From contig NZ_JAXUHN010000032.1 in the NCBI RefSeq assembly GCF_035916875.1, forward strand, positions 1 through 19,038: a DNA stretch of 19,038 nt. Direction: 5' to 3'. Numbering within the stretch: position 1 is the stretch's first letter; every line of letters begins with the position of its first letter. The DNA is from Methylomicrobium sp035916875. Its GTDB lineage: Bacteria > Pseudomonadota > Gammaproteobacteria > Methylococcales > Methylomonadaceae. Both the position numbers and the translations under genes were made by a program. This document shows positions 1-7,000 of this stretch, in pieces. The notes under the pieces were generated by a model. It saw only the letters and a program-made list of their open reading frames with translations, was not told where the DNA came from and did not search any database.

Positions 1-89
1 GCTAATGCATAACATTAGGAACCGGATGCGGTAATCCCGCACGTCCGGGTCTGTGAGGGGCAGGGATGGAAACATCCCTGTCTACTCGG
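1..89 (+). mobile_element. Group II intron 3' end (domains V and VI), truncated by the window edge
   Basis: Two stacked hairpins match the 3' end of a bacterial group II intron. Positions 19-51 form a domain V-like stem with a GC-rich upper stem, a 4-nt loop and a 2-nt CG bulge on the 3' side. Positions 55-87 form a domain VI-like stem of 14 pairs capped by a GAAA tetraloop, with A84 as a single bulged adenosine close to the 3' end, as expected for the branch point. A short hairpin at 2-7/13-18 may be the tip of domain IV. The homology of the neighbouring transposase stops at the same place (about 89), which fixes the intron-exon boundary to within 1-2 nt. The intron body and any reverse transcriptase lie left of the window. 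The catalytic triad position reads AAC (20-22) instead of the usual AGC, so the ribozyme may be inactive. Confidence 0.75.
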
Positions 90-1136
90 CAGGCGAGCTC
101 GATACACGGTTCAAGCCGATGTTGATGCTCGGGATGCGCATGGGCGGCCGCAAACAGGGCTTTATAGCCTGCGTAGTCGTCGACTACCAGATGGCCCTGC
201 CAATCGCCTAGAAAATGTTGCGCATGCCGGCCACTGCGACCGGCTTGATAGTCGAAGACGAGGATCTTCGGCCCCGGTTGCAGGTCGTTACTGCGATAGG
301 CCCACAGATAGGCCTTTTTCGTTTTGCCATTGCCGGGATCCAGCTGGGGGACCGGCGTCTCATCGGCATGCAGGCAATCGCGTTGCAACAGGTGCCAGGC
401 CAATCGACTCGCTAAAGGTTGCAAGGCCACACCGAGCCGTCCAACCCAATCGGCCAGGGTAGAGCGGGACAATTTCACGCCGTCGCGGGCGGCAATCTGC
501 TCCAACCGGTACAGCGGCAGATGGTCGAGAAATTTACTGATCATCACCCAGCTCAACAAGCCGACCGCGGCCAGGCCGCCATCGATCACCGCCGGCGGAA
601 TCGGCGCCGCGATGATGGTTTCGCAGCTCCGGCAGGTATATTGCGGACGGATATGGCGATGCACGAAAAACTGAGCGGGCTCGACATCCAGTTGCTCGGT
701 CACATCCTCGCCGATCTTGACCAGCTCCCGGCCGTAATGGCCGCAGGTGCAGGATTCGGGTTCGCGCCGGTGTTCGATCCGTGGCAAGTGAGTGGGCAAC
801 GGCTGACGACCCCGCGCAAGCGTTTGGGACGAGCGACGGTGGCGCGGGGTTCGTCCTGCAGTTGCTCGACTTCGGCTTCAATCGCCGAGATGTCGGTGTT
901 CCAGGTTTCCTCGAACACATCCCGCTGCAGCGGGGCCAAGGCAGCGCTCTTCGTACTGAACGAATCCGTTTGTAATAAGCGAGCTCATGTGTCAGCGCGG
1001 CGATTTTGACGTCTTTGGCGTGGATAGCCTTGGCGTCCCGCTCAGTCTGTTCAATCAGCGCTTGAATTAAGGCGGCCACTTCGGTTTTGGCAGCCGGTTC
1101 CAGGTTCAACTGATCGAGTTTGGCGAGGGGATTCAT
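89..1136 (-). pseudogene. tnpC: IS66 transposase TnpC, two frameshifts and interrupted by a group II intron
   Basis: This is the DDE transposase of the IS66 element, remains in three frames. The N-terminal helical segment runs from the ATG at 1136 to about 960 (ending HELAYYKRIR). The next frame carries LAPLQRDVFEETWNTDI and the linker down to about 812. The last frame runs from RGRQPLPTHLPRIEHRRE to the end and holds the zinc-binding cysteines (CTCGHYG, CRSCE), the first catalytic Asp in LHADETPV and the second in VVDDYAGYK. It stops at IELAC near 89, where family members normally continue WAHARRKFF, and intron sequence begins. The catalytic Glu and C-terminus would lie left of the intron. 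The intron is antisense to the gene, so splicing could not restore the transposase message. Confidence 0.85.
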
Positions 1137-1210
1137 GGCGGTTATAATACCGCAGGGACCCGATGAATGCCTTGATTTTACTGGGTTTCAGTGGCTTTTA
1201 AAGTCCCACC

Positions 1211-1567
1211 TTACACCCGCCATGCCGCTGACGGTTGGGCCGATAGCCGTTGCCAATCGACACCAGCGGCCAACCACTGCCATTTATGCCCTTTGGGTAC
1301 TGCGCTTGACTGATCGCAAAGACCGGATCAGAGGCCTTGGGCCAAACAAAACTGCCTCGATGCAAACGCCGCTGGCACAGCCAAACCCTATTGTCATCCC
1401 ACAGCAACAGGCGTAAGCGGTTGCCGGCTCGGCTGCGGAAGATGAAGGCCGACCCTGCGCCCTAGGCTATGCTGGACGATAGCCGGCAATCCGTCCAGGC
1501 CACGGCGCATATCGACCGGCGCCACCGCCACCCAGATCTGCGCCGGACTCTCGATCAAGCCAGGCAT
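1211..1567 (-). pseudogene. tnpB: IS66 accessory protein TnpB (Orf2), frameshifted twice
   Basis: This is the small IS66 accessory protein needed for transposition in this family. The start ATG (1567) overlaps the end of tnpA by 13 bp, which suggests translational coupling. The first part reads MPGLIESPAQIWVAVAPVDMRRGLDG, with the family's PVDMRRG signature (W/VAxxPVDMRxGxDGL). Near 1455-1465 the frame shifts to GSAFIFRSRAGNRLRLLLWD and on through LCQRRLHRGSFVWP. Near 1290-1297 it shifts again to KWQWLAAGVDWQRLSAQP and ends at a TAA at 1211. All three pieces align in order with one TnpB, so the breaks are indels rather than separate genes. Confidence 0.8.
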
Positions 1568-1839
1568 CGTAACAGTTCCGCTACCCAACTCGCCGGCGTT
1601 GAAGCCGGCAATTCCAGGCGATGGCCCTGGGCATGGGTAAAGACAATGGCCTCAGTGACAGCCGGTTGCGGTTGAATCTGCACCGGTATCAAGACCGTCG
1701 AATCCAATTGGAATAATTTGCGATAGTCGCTCAGACGCGCCGTGAACGTATGAGCATCGGGTGCAATACTCTCGGCTTGCGACAAACCAATGCGTTGCCA
1801 TGCTTCAATATGCTGACGCCATTTCGCTGTGATGGTCAT
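1555..1839 (-). CDS. tnpA: IS66 accessory protein TnpA, apparently intact
   Basis: This is the first gene of the IS66 element, 94 aa. The start is the ATG at 1839 because AGGAG lies 8 nt upstream; an in-frame start 18 bp further out has no such site. The N-terminus (KWRQHIEAWQRIGLSQAES) has the helix-turn-helix-like form of IS66 TnpA. The middle contains TFTARLSDYRK and the C-terminus reads HRLELPASTPASWVAELL, also typical of the family. The stop overlaps the start of tnpB. A perfect TATAAT lies about 50 bp upstream inside the IS end. This is the only open gene of the element. Confidence 0.75.
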   Translation of the reverse strand: MTITAKWRQHIEAWQRIGLSQAESIAPDAHTFTARLSDYRKLFQLDSTVLIPVQIQPQPAVTEAIVFTHAQGHRLELPASTPASWVAELLRCLA

Positions 1840-1890
1840 GCGAAAACTCCTGAGCAAAAATCACAGGATGCCGCAGACAAAAACTATTTT

Positions 1891-1896
1891 ATTATA
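1891..1896 (-). promoter_or_regulatory. Candidate -10 box of the IS66 tnpABC promoter
   Basis: The minus strand reads TATAAT, a perfect -10 consensus, 22 bp inside the inferred IS end and about 52 bp upstream of the tnpA start. No good -35 hexamer is seen at 16-18 bp spacing (CGTAAA at 17 bp is the nearest), so the assignment rests on the -10 alone. Confidence 0.4.
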
Positions 1897-1914
1897 GGTG
1901 GTAGGGCTAAACGT

Positions 1915-2328
1915 TTACGTTTCGATGGGAATGCTAATCGAGGTGGCCGCGATCCAGGGAATGGCTGCTGTCGCCAGATTGCGTATCCATGTGGGTGAAA
2001 TCATAATGCTGGGGTTAGGCCGTTGAGCAGAAGTTTTAATGGCGGCATCGGCTGATTGTGCTTGGGCGCGAGCCAAGGCAAGGTCTGGATGGTAATAAAT
2101 CGCCGCCAAGGTTAATCGATCTATGTTCCAGGTTTTTGGCAACGACATGGTTCCGCTTCTGGTAATCGTTTCAATAAAACTCAACATTTCCGGATTTAAC
2201 AATGTCCGATTTTCCAATTGAGTTACAGACTCAGCGGGATTGAGTTCGCGATCCTGAAAACTCGCACAGCCGACGACAGTTAGCGTGGCAACTAGCAAAA
2301 TGAACAAAATAGAAAATAGCCGATGCAT
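1915..2328 (-). pseudogene. TolC-family outer-membrane efflux lipoprotein, N-terminal fragment cut by IS66
   Basis: The first 137 codons of an outer-membrane factor of heavy-metal/RND efflux pumps (CusC/CzcC type). The start at 2328 gives a lipoprotein signal (MHRLFSILFILLVATLTVVG then Cys), with a lipobox at VVGC; two in-frame ATGs lie 28 and 36 bp further upstream and none has a clear ribosome-binding site. The mature part has the characteristic LTLAAIYYHPDLALARAQ segment and the PNPSIMISPTW strand, then ends at PWIAATSISIPIET followed by TAA. Full-length family members are about 400-480 aa and continue past PIET, so more than two thirds is missing. The stop is formed by the first bases of the IS66 terminus (about 1918). 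The remainder is expected left of the window. Confidence 0.75.
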
Positions 2329-2373
2329 GAACAGAGGATAACAATCTGTTCCTAACATGACCATGACGGGAAG

Positions 2374-2389
2374 ATTACATTTTTGTCAG
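2374..2389. promoter_or_regulatory. Inverted repeat upstream of the tolC fragment, possible heavy-metal response regulator site
   Basis: TTACA, a 4-nt spacer and TGTCA form a near-perfect palindrome 10 bp upstream of the earliest tolC start (2364). CopR/CusR/CzcR-type regulators bind similar TTACA-spacer-TGTAA sites ahead of efflux operons. The match in form and position is suggestive only. Confidence 0.3.
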
Positions 2390-2662
2390 AATTGCAGATG
2401 GGTTATTCAGGATTCTTCTTAGTCGTCAGCTTATAAACGATAACCGGACGCACAGTGAACAAATTAGCGAACGGCAGCAAGGGGGCGGTTGCGACAATTC
2501 ACCACTCTTAATAGCCGACGGTGGATTCGTATCGGAATCGATGGCCTGAGTGGAATCGGAACTGGTTGCGGGAATACGCGAAATAGGTTTATTTATTCAG
2601 TGTGACAAAATTTTCTGGGGTTCCGGCTTACAACCCCTTCCACAAATGATTGAAATTAAAGC
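2390..2662. other. Gene-free stretch between the tolC fragment and the ribosomal operon promoter
   Basis: About 270 bp with no convincing coding frame, RNA gene or terminator on either strand. It contains a GA-rich run of half-similar words (GGTGGATTCG, CGGAATCGAT, TGGAATCGGA, GGGAATACGC) around 2518-2582, which may be decayed sequence of an old mobile element; I cannot identify it. Confidence 0.4.
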
Positions 2663-2691
2663 TTTTGCTTGGACTAAAAATTTCATATAAT
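2663..2691 (+). promoter_or_regulatory. Candidate promoter of the rpsF-rpsR-rplI operon
   Basis: A perfect TATAAT lies at 2686-2691. The -35 is less clear: TTTTGC (2663-2668) gives 17-bp spacing and TTGCTT (2665-2670) gives 15 bp. The 5' leader would be about 80 nt. Confidence 0.55.
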
Positions 2692-2730
2692 AATCTGTTT
2701 TACCGGGGCTTTTGCCTCATCCTTGCTTTA

Positions 2731-2752
2731 CCGCCTTGCTTAAACAAGGTGG
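2731..2752 (+). promoter_or_regulatory. Leader hairpin upstream of rpsF, possible S6:S18 autoregulatory site
   Basis: An 8-bp stem (CCGCCTTG pairing with CAAGGTGG, one G-U pair) closes a 6-nt loop 25 nt ahead of the rpsF start. Many bacteria carry an S6:S18-binding structure with a conserved CCG in this leader, used to repress the operon when the S6-S18 complex is in excess. A CCG occurs at the base of this stem and another at 2703. I cannot confirm the full motif by eye. Confidence 0.35.
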
Positions 2753-2777
2753 AAGGCTTCAACCGTAAGGAAAAACC

Positions 2778-3236
2778 ATGCGACATTATGAAATTGTCTT
2801 TTTAGTCCACCCTGATCAAAGCGCTCAGGTACCAGCGATGATCGACCGTTACAAAGCGATCATCGAAAGCGCTTCCGGCGCGATTCATCGCCTGGAAGAC
2901 TGGGGCCGTAGACATTTGGCTTACCCGATCAACAAAATCCACAAAGCGCATTATGTGCTGATGAACATCGAGTGCGACCAGCCGACCCTGGCGGAACTGG
3001 AAAGCAACTTCCGTTTCAACGACGCAATCCTGCGTAGCATGACCCTGCTGCAAAAACAAGCGGTCACCACGCCGTCCCCGATCGCGACGCAAGCAGCCGA
3101 AGAAAGCAGAAACGCCGAAGCCAAAGCCAAGGAAGCCGCCGCACGCGCCGCTGCCGCCGAAGCCGAAGCTGACGAAGAAATCGATATCGACGAAATCGCG
3201 TCCGATTTCGACGCAGACGAACTGGCTGCCGACTAA
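2778..3236 (+). CDS. rpsF: 30S ribosomal protein bS6 with an extended acidic tail
   Basis: bS6 of the 30S platform, which binds 16S rRNA as a heterodimer with bS18. Residues 1-95 are the single S6 domain: the N-terminal strand MRHYEIVFLVHPDQS, the RLEDWGRRHLAYPINK segment and the FRFNDAILRSMTL helix. Residues 108-152 are an Ala/Glu-rich, probably helical segment followed by a very acidic end (DEEIDIDEIASDFDADEL). At 152 aa the protein is longer than the 95-135 aa usual for the family, and the whole excess is this tail. AAGGA lies about 8 nt upstream of the ATG. It is the first gene of the operon with rpsR and rplI. Confidence 0.97.
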   Translation: MRHYEIVFLVHPDQSAQVPAMIDRYKAIIESASGAIHRLEDWGRRHLAYPINKIHKAHYVLMNIECDQPTLAELESNFRFNDAILRSMTLLQKQAVTTPSPIATQAAEESRNAEAKAKEAAARAAAAEAEADEEIDIDEIASDFDADELAAD

Positions 3237-3268
3237 CAAATCAACCCACAGGATTACGAGGATTACTC

Positions 3269-3493
3269 ATGGCACGTAACGCAAGACGTAAAACCAAAGG
3301 CTTCGGCGCCACTAACGGCGTGGAAATCGATTACAAAGACCTGAATTTGCTGGGTGATTATGTCACTGAAACCGGCAAGATCGTACCGAGCCGCATCACC
3401 GGCGTCAGCGCAAAATACCAAAGACAGTTATGCACTGCCATCAAGCGTGCACGCTATATTGCGCTGTTGCCATTCTGTGACGCACACCAATAA
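3269..3493 (+). CDS. rpsR: 30S ribosomal protein bS18
   Basis: bS18, 74 aa, the normal family length, the partner of bS6 on the 30S platform. The basic N-terminus (MARNARRKTKGFG) is followed by YKDLNLLGDYVTETGKIVPS and by the signature RITGVSAKYQRQLCTAIKRA with ARYIALLPF, which covers the rRNA-binding helices. A GAGGA ribosome-binding site lies 8-12 nt upstream. It sits 32 bp after rpsF and 22 bp before the membrane-protein gene, so the genes are almost certainly co-transcribed. Confidence 0.97.
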   Translation: MARNARRKTKGFGATNGVEIDYKDLNLLGDYVTETGKIVPSRITGVSAKYQRQLCTAIKRARYIALLPFCDAHQ

Positions 3494-3515
3494 TTAAACC
3501 AACCAAGGTAAGGCA

Positions 3516-4412
3516 GTGAGGATTTTGGCTGAGTACATCATGCGCGGGCGGACGCAGGCCATTATCGTGGCTTCTACGCTGGCGTTGCTGTCGCTGAAAT
3601 TCCCACCGATCAGCGTTTTCAGTTCGGCCTCCATAGCGCTCGTCACGCTGCGGCGCGGCGCAACGGAAGGCATGTACATCCTGTTCGGCGCAGGCATCGC
3701 CACCGCCTTGCTCGGCTTCTTCGTGATCGACAACTATCAGTTTGCCTTGCTTTATGCATTGCTGCTGTGGCTGCCGGTGTGGGTGATCTCAATCATCCTG
3801 CGGGAAGGACGGCAATTGTCTCTGGCGGTAGAAATCGCGGTCTTCATCGGTATGCTGGGAGTTGCGGGATTTTATCTGTACGTACCAGAACCCGCGACGA
3901 TGTGGGCCGGATTGTTCGAGCAGATGGTGCAGCAAACGACTGTACCAATCAAGGACATCAAGGGTTGGATCGGAGAATTCTCCCATTACATGACCGGCAT
4001 GTTTGCCGCAGGCGCCGTATTCAGTCTGTTGTTCGGACTGTTTCTCGGACGCTGGTGGCAATCACTGCTATTCAATCCGGGCGGCTTCAAACAGGAGTTT
4101 TTACTGCTGAACACCAGCCGGAAACTGGCAATAAGCAGCTTGATCGCACTGTTGGTCGCGTTCTTTGCCAGCGGAATGCTGTCAGAAATCGCCTGGAACA
4201 TGAGCATTTTGCTGTTTGTGCTCTACACCGTGATCGGCACTTCGGTGCTGCATGTAGTATTCGCACAGACCAAAATGAGCCGCTATGCGGTGCCGCTGTT
4301 TTATGTGACGCTGTTTCTGGTGCCGCAAGTCTTACCACCGGTCGCGGTCGTCGGACTACTCGACGCCTGGCTTGACATACGTAAAAAAAATTCGAATCAA
4401 ACGCGCGCCTGA
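3516..4412 (+). CDS. DUF2232-like integral membrane protein in the rpsR-rplI interval
   Basis: A 298-aa polytopic membrane protein of unknown function. A gene of this kind commonly stands between rpsR and rplI in gammaproteobacteria, and the position and topology suggest the DUF2232/YybS-like group. The start is a GTG at 3516 with TAAGG about 6-8 nt upstream; an ATG eight codons later is the alternative. Hydrophobic segments lie roughly at residues 15-35, 50-75, 77-97, 103-123, 160-180, 203-222, 227-248 and 260-285, with an amphipathic, probably periplasmic stretch around 125-155. No catalytic motif is visible and the C-terminus is basic (RKKNSNQTRA). Its operon position suggests constitutive expression with the ribosomal genes. 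Confidence 0.85.
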   Translation: MRILAEYIMRGRTQAIIVASTLALLSLKFPPISVFSSASIALVTLRRGATEGMYILFGAGIATALLGFFVIDNYQFALLYALLLWLPVWVISIILREGRQLSLAVEIAVFIGMLGVAGFYLYVPEPATMWAGLFEQMVQQTTVPIKDIKGWIGEFSHYMTGMFAAGAVFSLLFGLFLGRWWQSLLFNPGGFKQEFLLLNTSRKLAISSLIALLVAFFASGMLSEIAWNMSILLFVLYTVIGTSVLHVVFAQTKMSRYAVPLFYVTLFLVPQVLPPVAVVGLLDAWLDIRKKNSNQTRA

Positions 4413-4456
4413 GGGCGCCACTTATCAGTTAAACGTCCGAATACGAGGATTAAAAG

Positions 4457-4903
4457 ATGGAAGTTATTTTGCTTGAAAAAATAGCGAACTTGGGTGGCCT
4501 GGGTGACAAAGTCACGATCAAGGCCGGCTATGGCAGAAATTATCTGATACCGACCGGCAAGGCGGTTGCGGCGACCCAACAAAAAATCGCCGAGTTTGAA
4601 GCGCGCCGCGCGGAACTCGAAAAAGCCGCTGCGGCAAAACTGGCTGCCGCGCAAACACGCGCCGATGCCATCAGCAAACTGCAAATCGTGATCACCCACA
4701 AGGCGGGTGACGAAGGCAGATTGTTCGGCTCTATCGGTACCCACAACATCGCCGAAGCGATCACCGCGGCCGGCGTTGCGGTCGAGAAAGCCGAAGTTCG
4801 CCTGCCGCACGGCGCGATTCGCCATGTCGGCGAATTCCCGATCGACATCAACCTGCACTCCGATGTCGTGGTGACGCTGCCTATCACCATTGCCGCCGAA
4901 TAA
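4457..4903 (+). CDS. rplI: 50S ribosomal protein bL9
   Basis: bL9, 148 aa, full length. The N-terminal globular domain (residues 1-50) carries MEVILLEKIANLGGLGDKV and the rRNA-binding AGYGRNYLIPTGKAV. A long Ala/Glu/Lys helix (about 50-85) leads to the C-terminal domain with GDEGRLFGSIGTHNIAEAI and VGEFPIDINLHSDV. A GAGGATTAA ribosome-binding site precedes the ATG. It is the last gene of the operon and is followed directly by an intrinsic terminator. The replicative helicase gene dnaB, often next in this neighbourhood, is absent here; the next gene is convergent. Confidence 0.97.
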   Translation: MEVILLEKIANLGGLGDKVTIKAGYGRNYLIPTGKAVAATQQKIAEFEARRAELEKAAAAKLAAAQTRADAISKLQIVITHKAGDEGRLFGSIGTHNIAEAITAAGVAVEKAEVRLPHGAIRHVGEFPIDINLHSDVVVTLPITIAAE

Positions 4904-4915
4904 AACGGCTTCCGC

Positions 4916-4946
4916 ATGCCGGGCACCTTCAGTGTCCGGCATTTTT
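4916..4946 (+). terminator. Intrinsic terminator after rplI
   Basis: An 11-bp stem (ATGCCGGGCAC pairing with GTGTCCGGCAT, one G-U pair) closes a CTTCA loop and is followed by TTTTT and then GGGTTTT. It starts 13 bp after the rplI stop and ends the ribosomal operon before the convergent methyltransferase gene. Confidence 0.9.
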
Positions 4947-4998
4947 GGGTTTTAAATCGTGGCATTCTCCTCCGGCAGGCGGTTGCAGGATCAATCCT

Positions 4999-5826
4999 TC
5001 AGGCCCAGGGCACGTTGACTCCTGCTTCAGATGAAGCCGCCTTGCATGCGATGACCTCCATGCACATGAAATAGCGCTCGCTGATTCCGTAACCGACAGG
5101 TTCGAAACCGTTCTCCCGAAGCAAAGCATACAGCCGCTTCCGCCCAAAGTTATGATAGTGCTCCAGCTCGCCCCAATACGGGTTGGCATTGGTCCTATCC
5201 AGCATTCGCCAAGTATAACAATCACTGTTTGGCATGGATGCGAAAAGCAGCCCTTCAGGCGCCAACAGGCGATGGGCGTGTTGCAGCGCAGCGATCGGGA
5301 ACGGCATATGTTCAAGAACGTCAGCCATTGAAATTACTTGCAGCGGCGCTTCGGGTCGATAGTTTTCAAACTCCATCACGTGCGCTTCAATTCCGTCCAT
5401 CCGAATCAGTTCGACCGCCTGGGATCTCAGATCCAGACCCACGACCGAGAATCCGTATTCTTCCGCCGCGCCCAGCAACGCCCCGTTCCCGAACCCGATG
5501 TCAAGCCAGCGCCCTTCGGCAGTTCCGAGTTGCCTAACGACCCGCTCGACCATGCGTGCCGCGATGGCGCGACTGCCGTGAGGATCGTTGCCGGGAAGTT
5601 GATGAGGATTGACCGAGGCGAACAGTATCCGCAACGCCGCAGGCGACCAGTAACCGTCCGTGAAGACATGTCCGCATGCGGCACAGCGCAGCCAACGCAT
5701 CAGGCTGGGGAGCGACGGCTGATATAACGGATGGTAAGCGCAATTCCCCACTCGGTATTCGGACGTCTCCACGCAATCGCAAAGTGGACACGATCGATAG
5801 GCGATCCTGATTTCGTCATTGAACAC
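4999..5826 (-). CDS. Zinc-ribbon class I SAM-dependent methyltransferase
   Basis: A putative C- or O-methyltransferase with a Methyltransf_23-like fold; the substrate is unknown. The start taken is the GTG at 5826, since AGGAGG lies just upstream; a TTG at 5862 would add 12 residues. Two CxxC pairs (CPLC near residue 13 and CAAC near 48) form a probable zinc ribbon ahead of the catalytic domain. Motif I is WLDIGFGNGALL (about 107-118), the acidic end of strand 2 is VVGLDLR, and motif II/III is SMADVLEHMPFP, followed by LLAPEGLLFASMPN. Zinc-finger methyltransferases of this layout often act on sugars or small metabolites. It lies 53 bp downstream of the second mtdB paralog on the same strand, probably in one transcript, but no functional link is evident. 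Confidence 0.8.
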   Translation of the reverse strand: MFNDEIRIAYRSCPLCDCVETSEYRVGNCAYHPLYQPSLPSLMRWLRCAACGHVFTDGYWSPAALRILFASVNPHQLPGNDPHGSRAIAARMVERVVRQLGTAEGRWLDIGFGNGALLGAAEEYGFSVVGLDLRSQAVELIRMDGIEAHVMEFENYRPEAPLQVISMADVLEHMPFPIAALQHAHRLLAPEGLLFASMPNSDCYTWRMLDRTNANPYWGELEHYHNFGRKRLYALLRENGFEPVGYGISERYFMCMEVIACKAASSEAGVNVPWA

Positions 5827-5879
5827 TGGGCCTCCTGAAATAGTTGGCTTTTCTACGTCCAATGCCCCCGCAATCGCCG

Positions 5880-6785
5880 TTAAACAAGCTCACGGGCCTT
5901 TGCAAAGGCTTCTCTGAAATCCAGGTACAACGGTTGCTCGGTCTCCAACAATAGTCTGAGCAATTTGTTTTGCAACTTGTATTTAACATCGCCGACCGCG
6001 AGCGCACCGATGCCTACCGCATCCGGCGATTGCTCCGCATGAGTCAATGGTGCCCCAAAATGGCTGCGCTTGACGCCTTCGATACCGAGCGGCGGCACCG
6101 CGTTGATGTCGGCGGCGACTTTCAAATTTTTCGCCGCCTTCAACACACCGGCATTCAACACCTGTACCCCAGCTTTTGCGGTACAGAAAATAATACCGAC
6201 ATCGCCGACCAGTCCGGCTTTTTCCGCATCGGAACTCGCAAAAGCGCCTTTGATATGACTACCGAAGCGACGGTTGTAAGCGCCGGCAATTTCGTTCGCC
6301 GTTTCAAGCGACAAATGATCGACGATCGCGACATCGAGACCAGCCAACGATGCAATTACGGCGGTCGTAATGCCTACCGCGCCAGTGCCGCCGAAGACCA
6401 CGGCCTTACAATCGGCAAACGACTTGCCGTGCTTGACGGCCAGTTCTTTCTCAACACAGGCGACCAGTGCCGCGGCGGTCGTAAAAGCGCCGCTCGGGTC
6501 GGCCAGCACCGAAATTTCAAACGGCGGCACCATCGCGCGCTTGCAAGCGGCGAGCATGTCGATCGCCAGACCAATGTCGCGCCCGCCGATGAACATCGCC
6601 GTGCGTTTGACACCGGCCGGCCCGCGCGAAAAAATCGCATCCTGAGTCAACCCATTAACACTGTCCAACTTGACGTTGCTGTAAGGCATCAACACGTCAA
6701 ACCCGGCATCCACCGCCATGTTGATGTCGAACGGGCTGTTGTTGGGCATCGGGTCGAGCATGTGAAGTATGCTGCGTTTTTCCAT
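5880..6785 (-). CDS. mtdB: Methylene-tetrahydromethanopterin dehydrogenase, MtdB family (paralog with an acidic cofactor-site residue)
   Basis: A 301-aa cytoplasmic enzyme of the MtdA/MtdB family, expected to oxidise methylene-H4MPT to methenyl-H4MPT in the formaldehyde oxidation route of methylotrophs. The start at 6785 has AAGGA upstream; the frame is open further out but that stretch is not family-like. Family hallmarks include SILHML and SPFDINMAVDAGF at the N-terminus, TQDAIFSR, the MFIGGRD motif, VPPFEISVLADPSGAFTTAA (residues 86-105), the dinucleotide fold GGTGAVG (132-138) and VAADINAVPPLGIEG. After strand 2 it has VDHLS with Asp156, where the neighbouring paralog has Gly-Arg. An acidic residue there usually favours NAD+ over NADP+. 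It has its own candidate promoter (6817-6844). It could be the true MtdB, with the neighbour as an MtdC-like form, or the reverse. Confidence 0.85.
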   Translation of the reverse strand: MEKRSILHMLDPMPNNSPFDINMAVDAGFDVLMPYSNVKLDSVNGLTQDAIFSRGPAGVKRTAMFIGGRDIGLAIDMLAACKRAMVPPFEISVLADPSGAFTTAAALVACVEKELAVKHGKSFADCKAVVFGGTGAVGITTAVIASLAGLDVAIVDHLSLETANEIAGAYNRRFGSHIKGAFASSDAEKAGLVGDVGIIFCTAKAGVQVLNAGVLKAAKNLKVAADINAVPPLGIEGVKRSHFGAPLTHAEQSPDAVGIGALAVGDVKYKLQNKLLRLLLETEQPLYLDFREAFAKARELV

Positions 6786-6816
6786 CGGTGATCCTTGTAT
6801 TGTTGCAGGTAGACTT

Positions 6817-6844
6817 AATATAAAAGGGAATGGTAAAAATACAA
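6817..6844 (-). promoter_or_regulatory. Candidate sigma-70 promoter of the downstream mtdB paralog
   Basis: On the minus strand TTGTAT (6844-6839), a 16-bp spacer and TATATT (6822-6817) lie about 32 bp before the start codon. This suggests the second mtdB copy is not simply read through from the first, 215 bp upstream. Confidence 0.5.
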
Positions 6845-7000
6845 AGGGCATCTTTGCTTTCGCAAGAAGACTGCTCCGGCGGGCAGGAATGAAACAGGCG
6901 GAAACGCTAAGGATTTAATTAAGAATGCAGGACGGATAGAGCGATAGCAATACCTATCCTGCTGGGACGACAGATTGAATCCGGTTTTCCGCCGCAACTT

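Larger units (their letters stand above)
89..1918 (-). mobile_element. IS66-family insertion sequence, degenerate, one end visible
   Basis: Three consecutive minus-strand genes have the IS66 layout tnpA-tnpB-tnpC (1839-1555, 1567-1211, 1136-89). The tnpA-proximal end is placed at 1918: reading the minus strand, the element starts GTAAACG, and IS66-family termini commonly begin GTAA. The flanking tolC reading frame stops being TolC-like at exactly this point. The other end lies beyond the intron, outside the window, so the 8-bp target duplication typical of the family cannot be checked. tnpB and tnpC are frameshifted and tnpC carries an intron, so the copy cannot move on its own. Confidence 0.8.

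Noticed and set aside
419..1009. Plus-strand open frame of 196 codons over the IS66 transposase
   Set aside because: It is antisense to the clear TnpC homology, has no family features and no ribosome-binding site.
534..1136. A single 200-aa minus-strand protein
   Set aside because: Only the first 55-60 residues match TnpC; the rest is out-of-frame translation past a frameshift.
2802..3239. Minus-strand frame opposite rpsF
   Set aside because: Shadow of the Ala/Glu-rich rpsF codons; the sense gene is certain.
6900..6960. GGATAG/CTATCC inverted repeat between the two mtdB genes as a terminator
   Set aside because: Short arms, 14-nt loop and no T-run; not enough to call.
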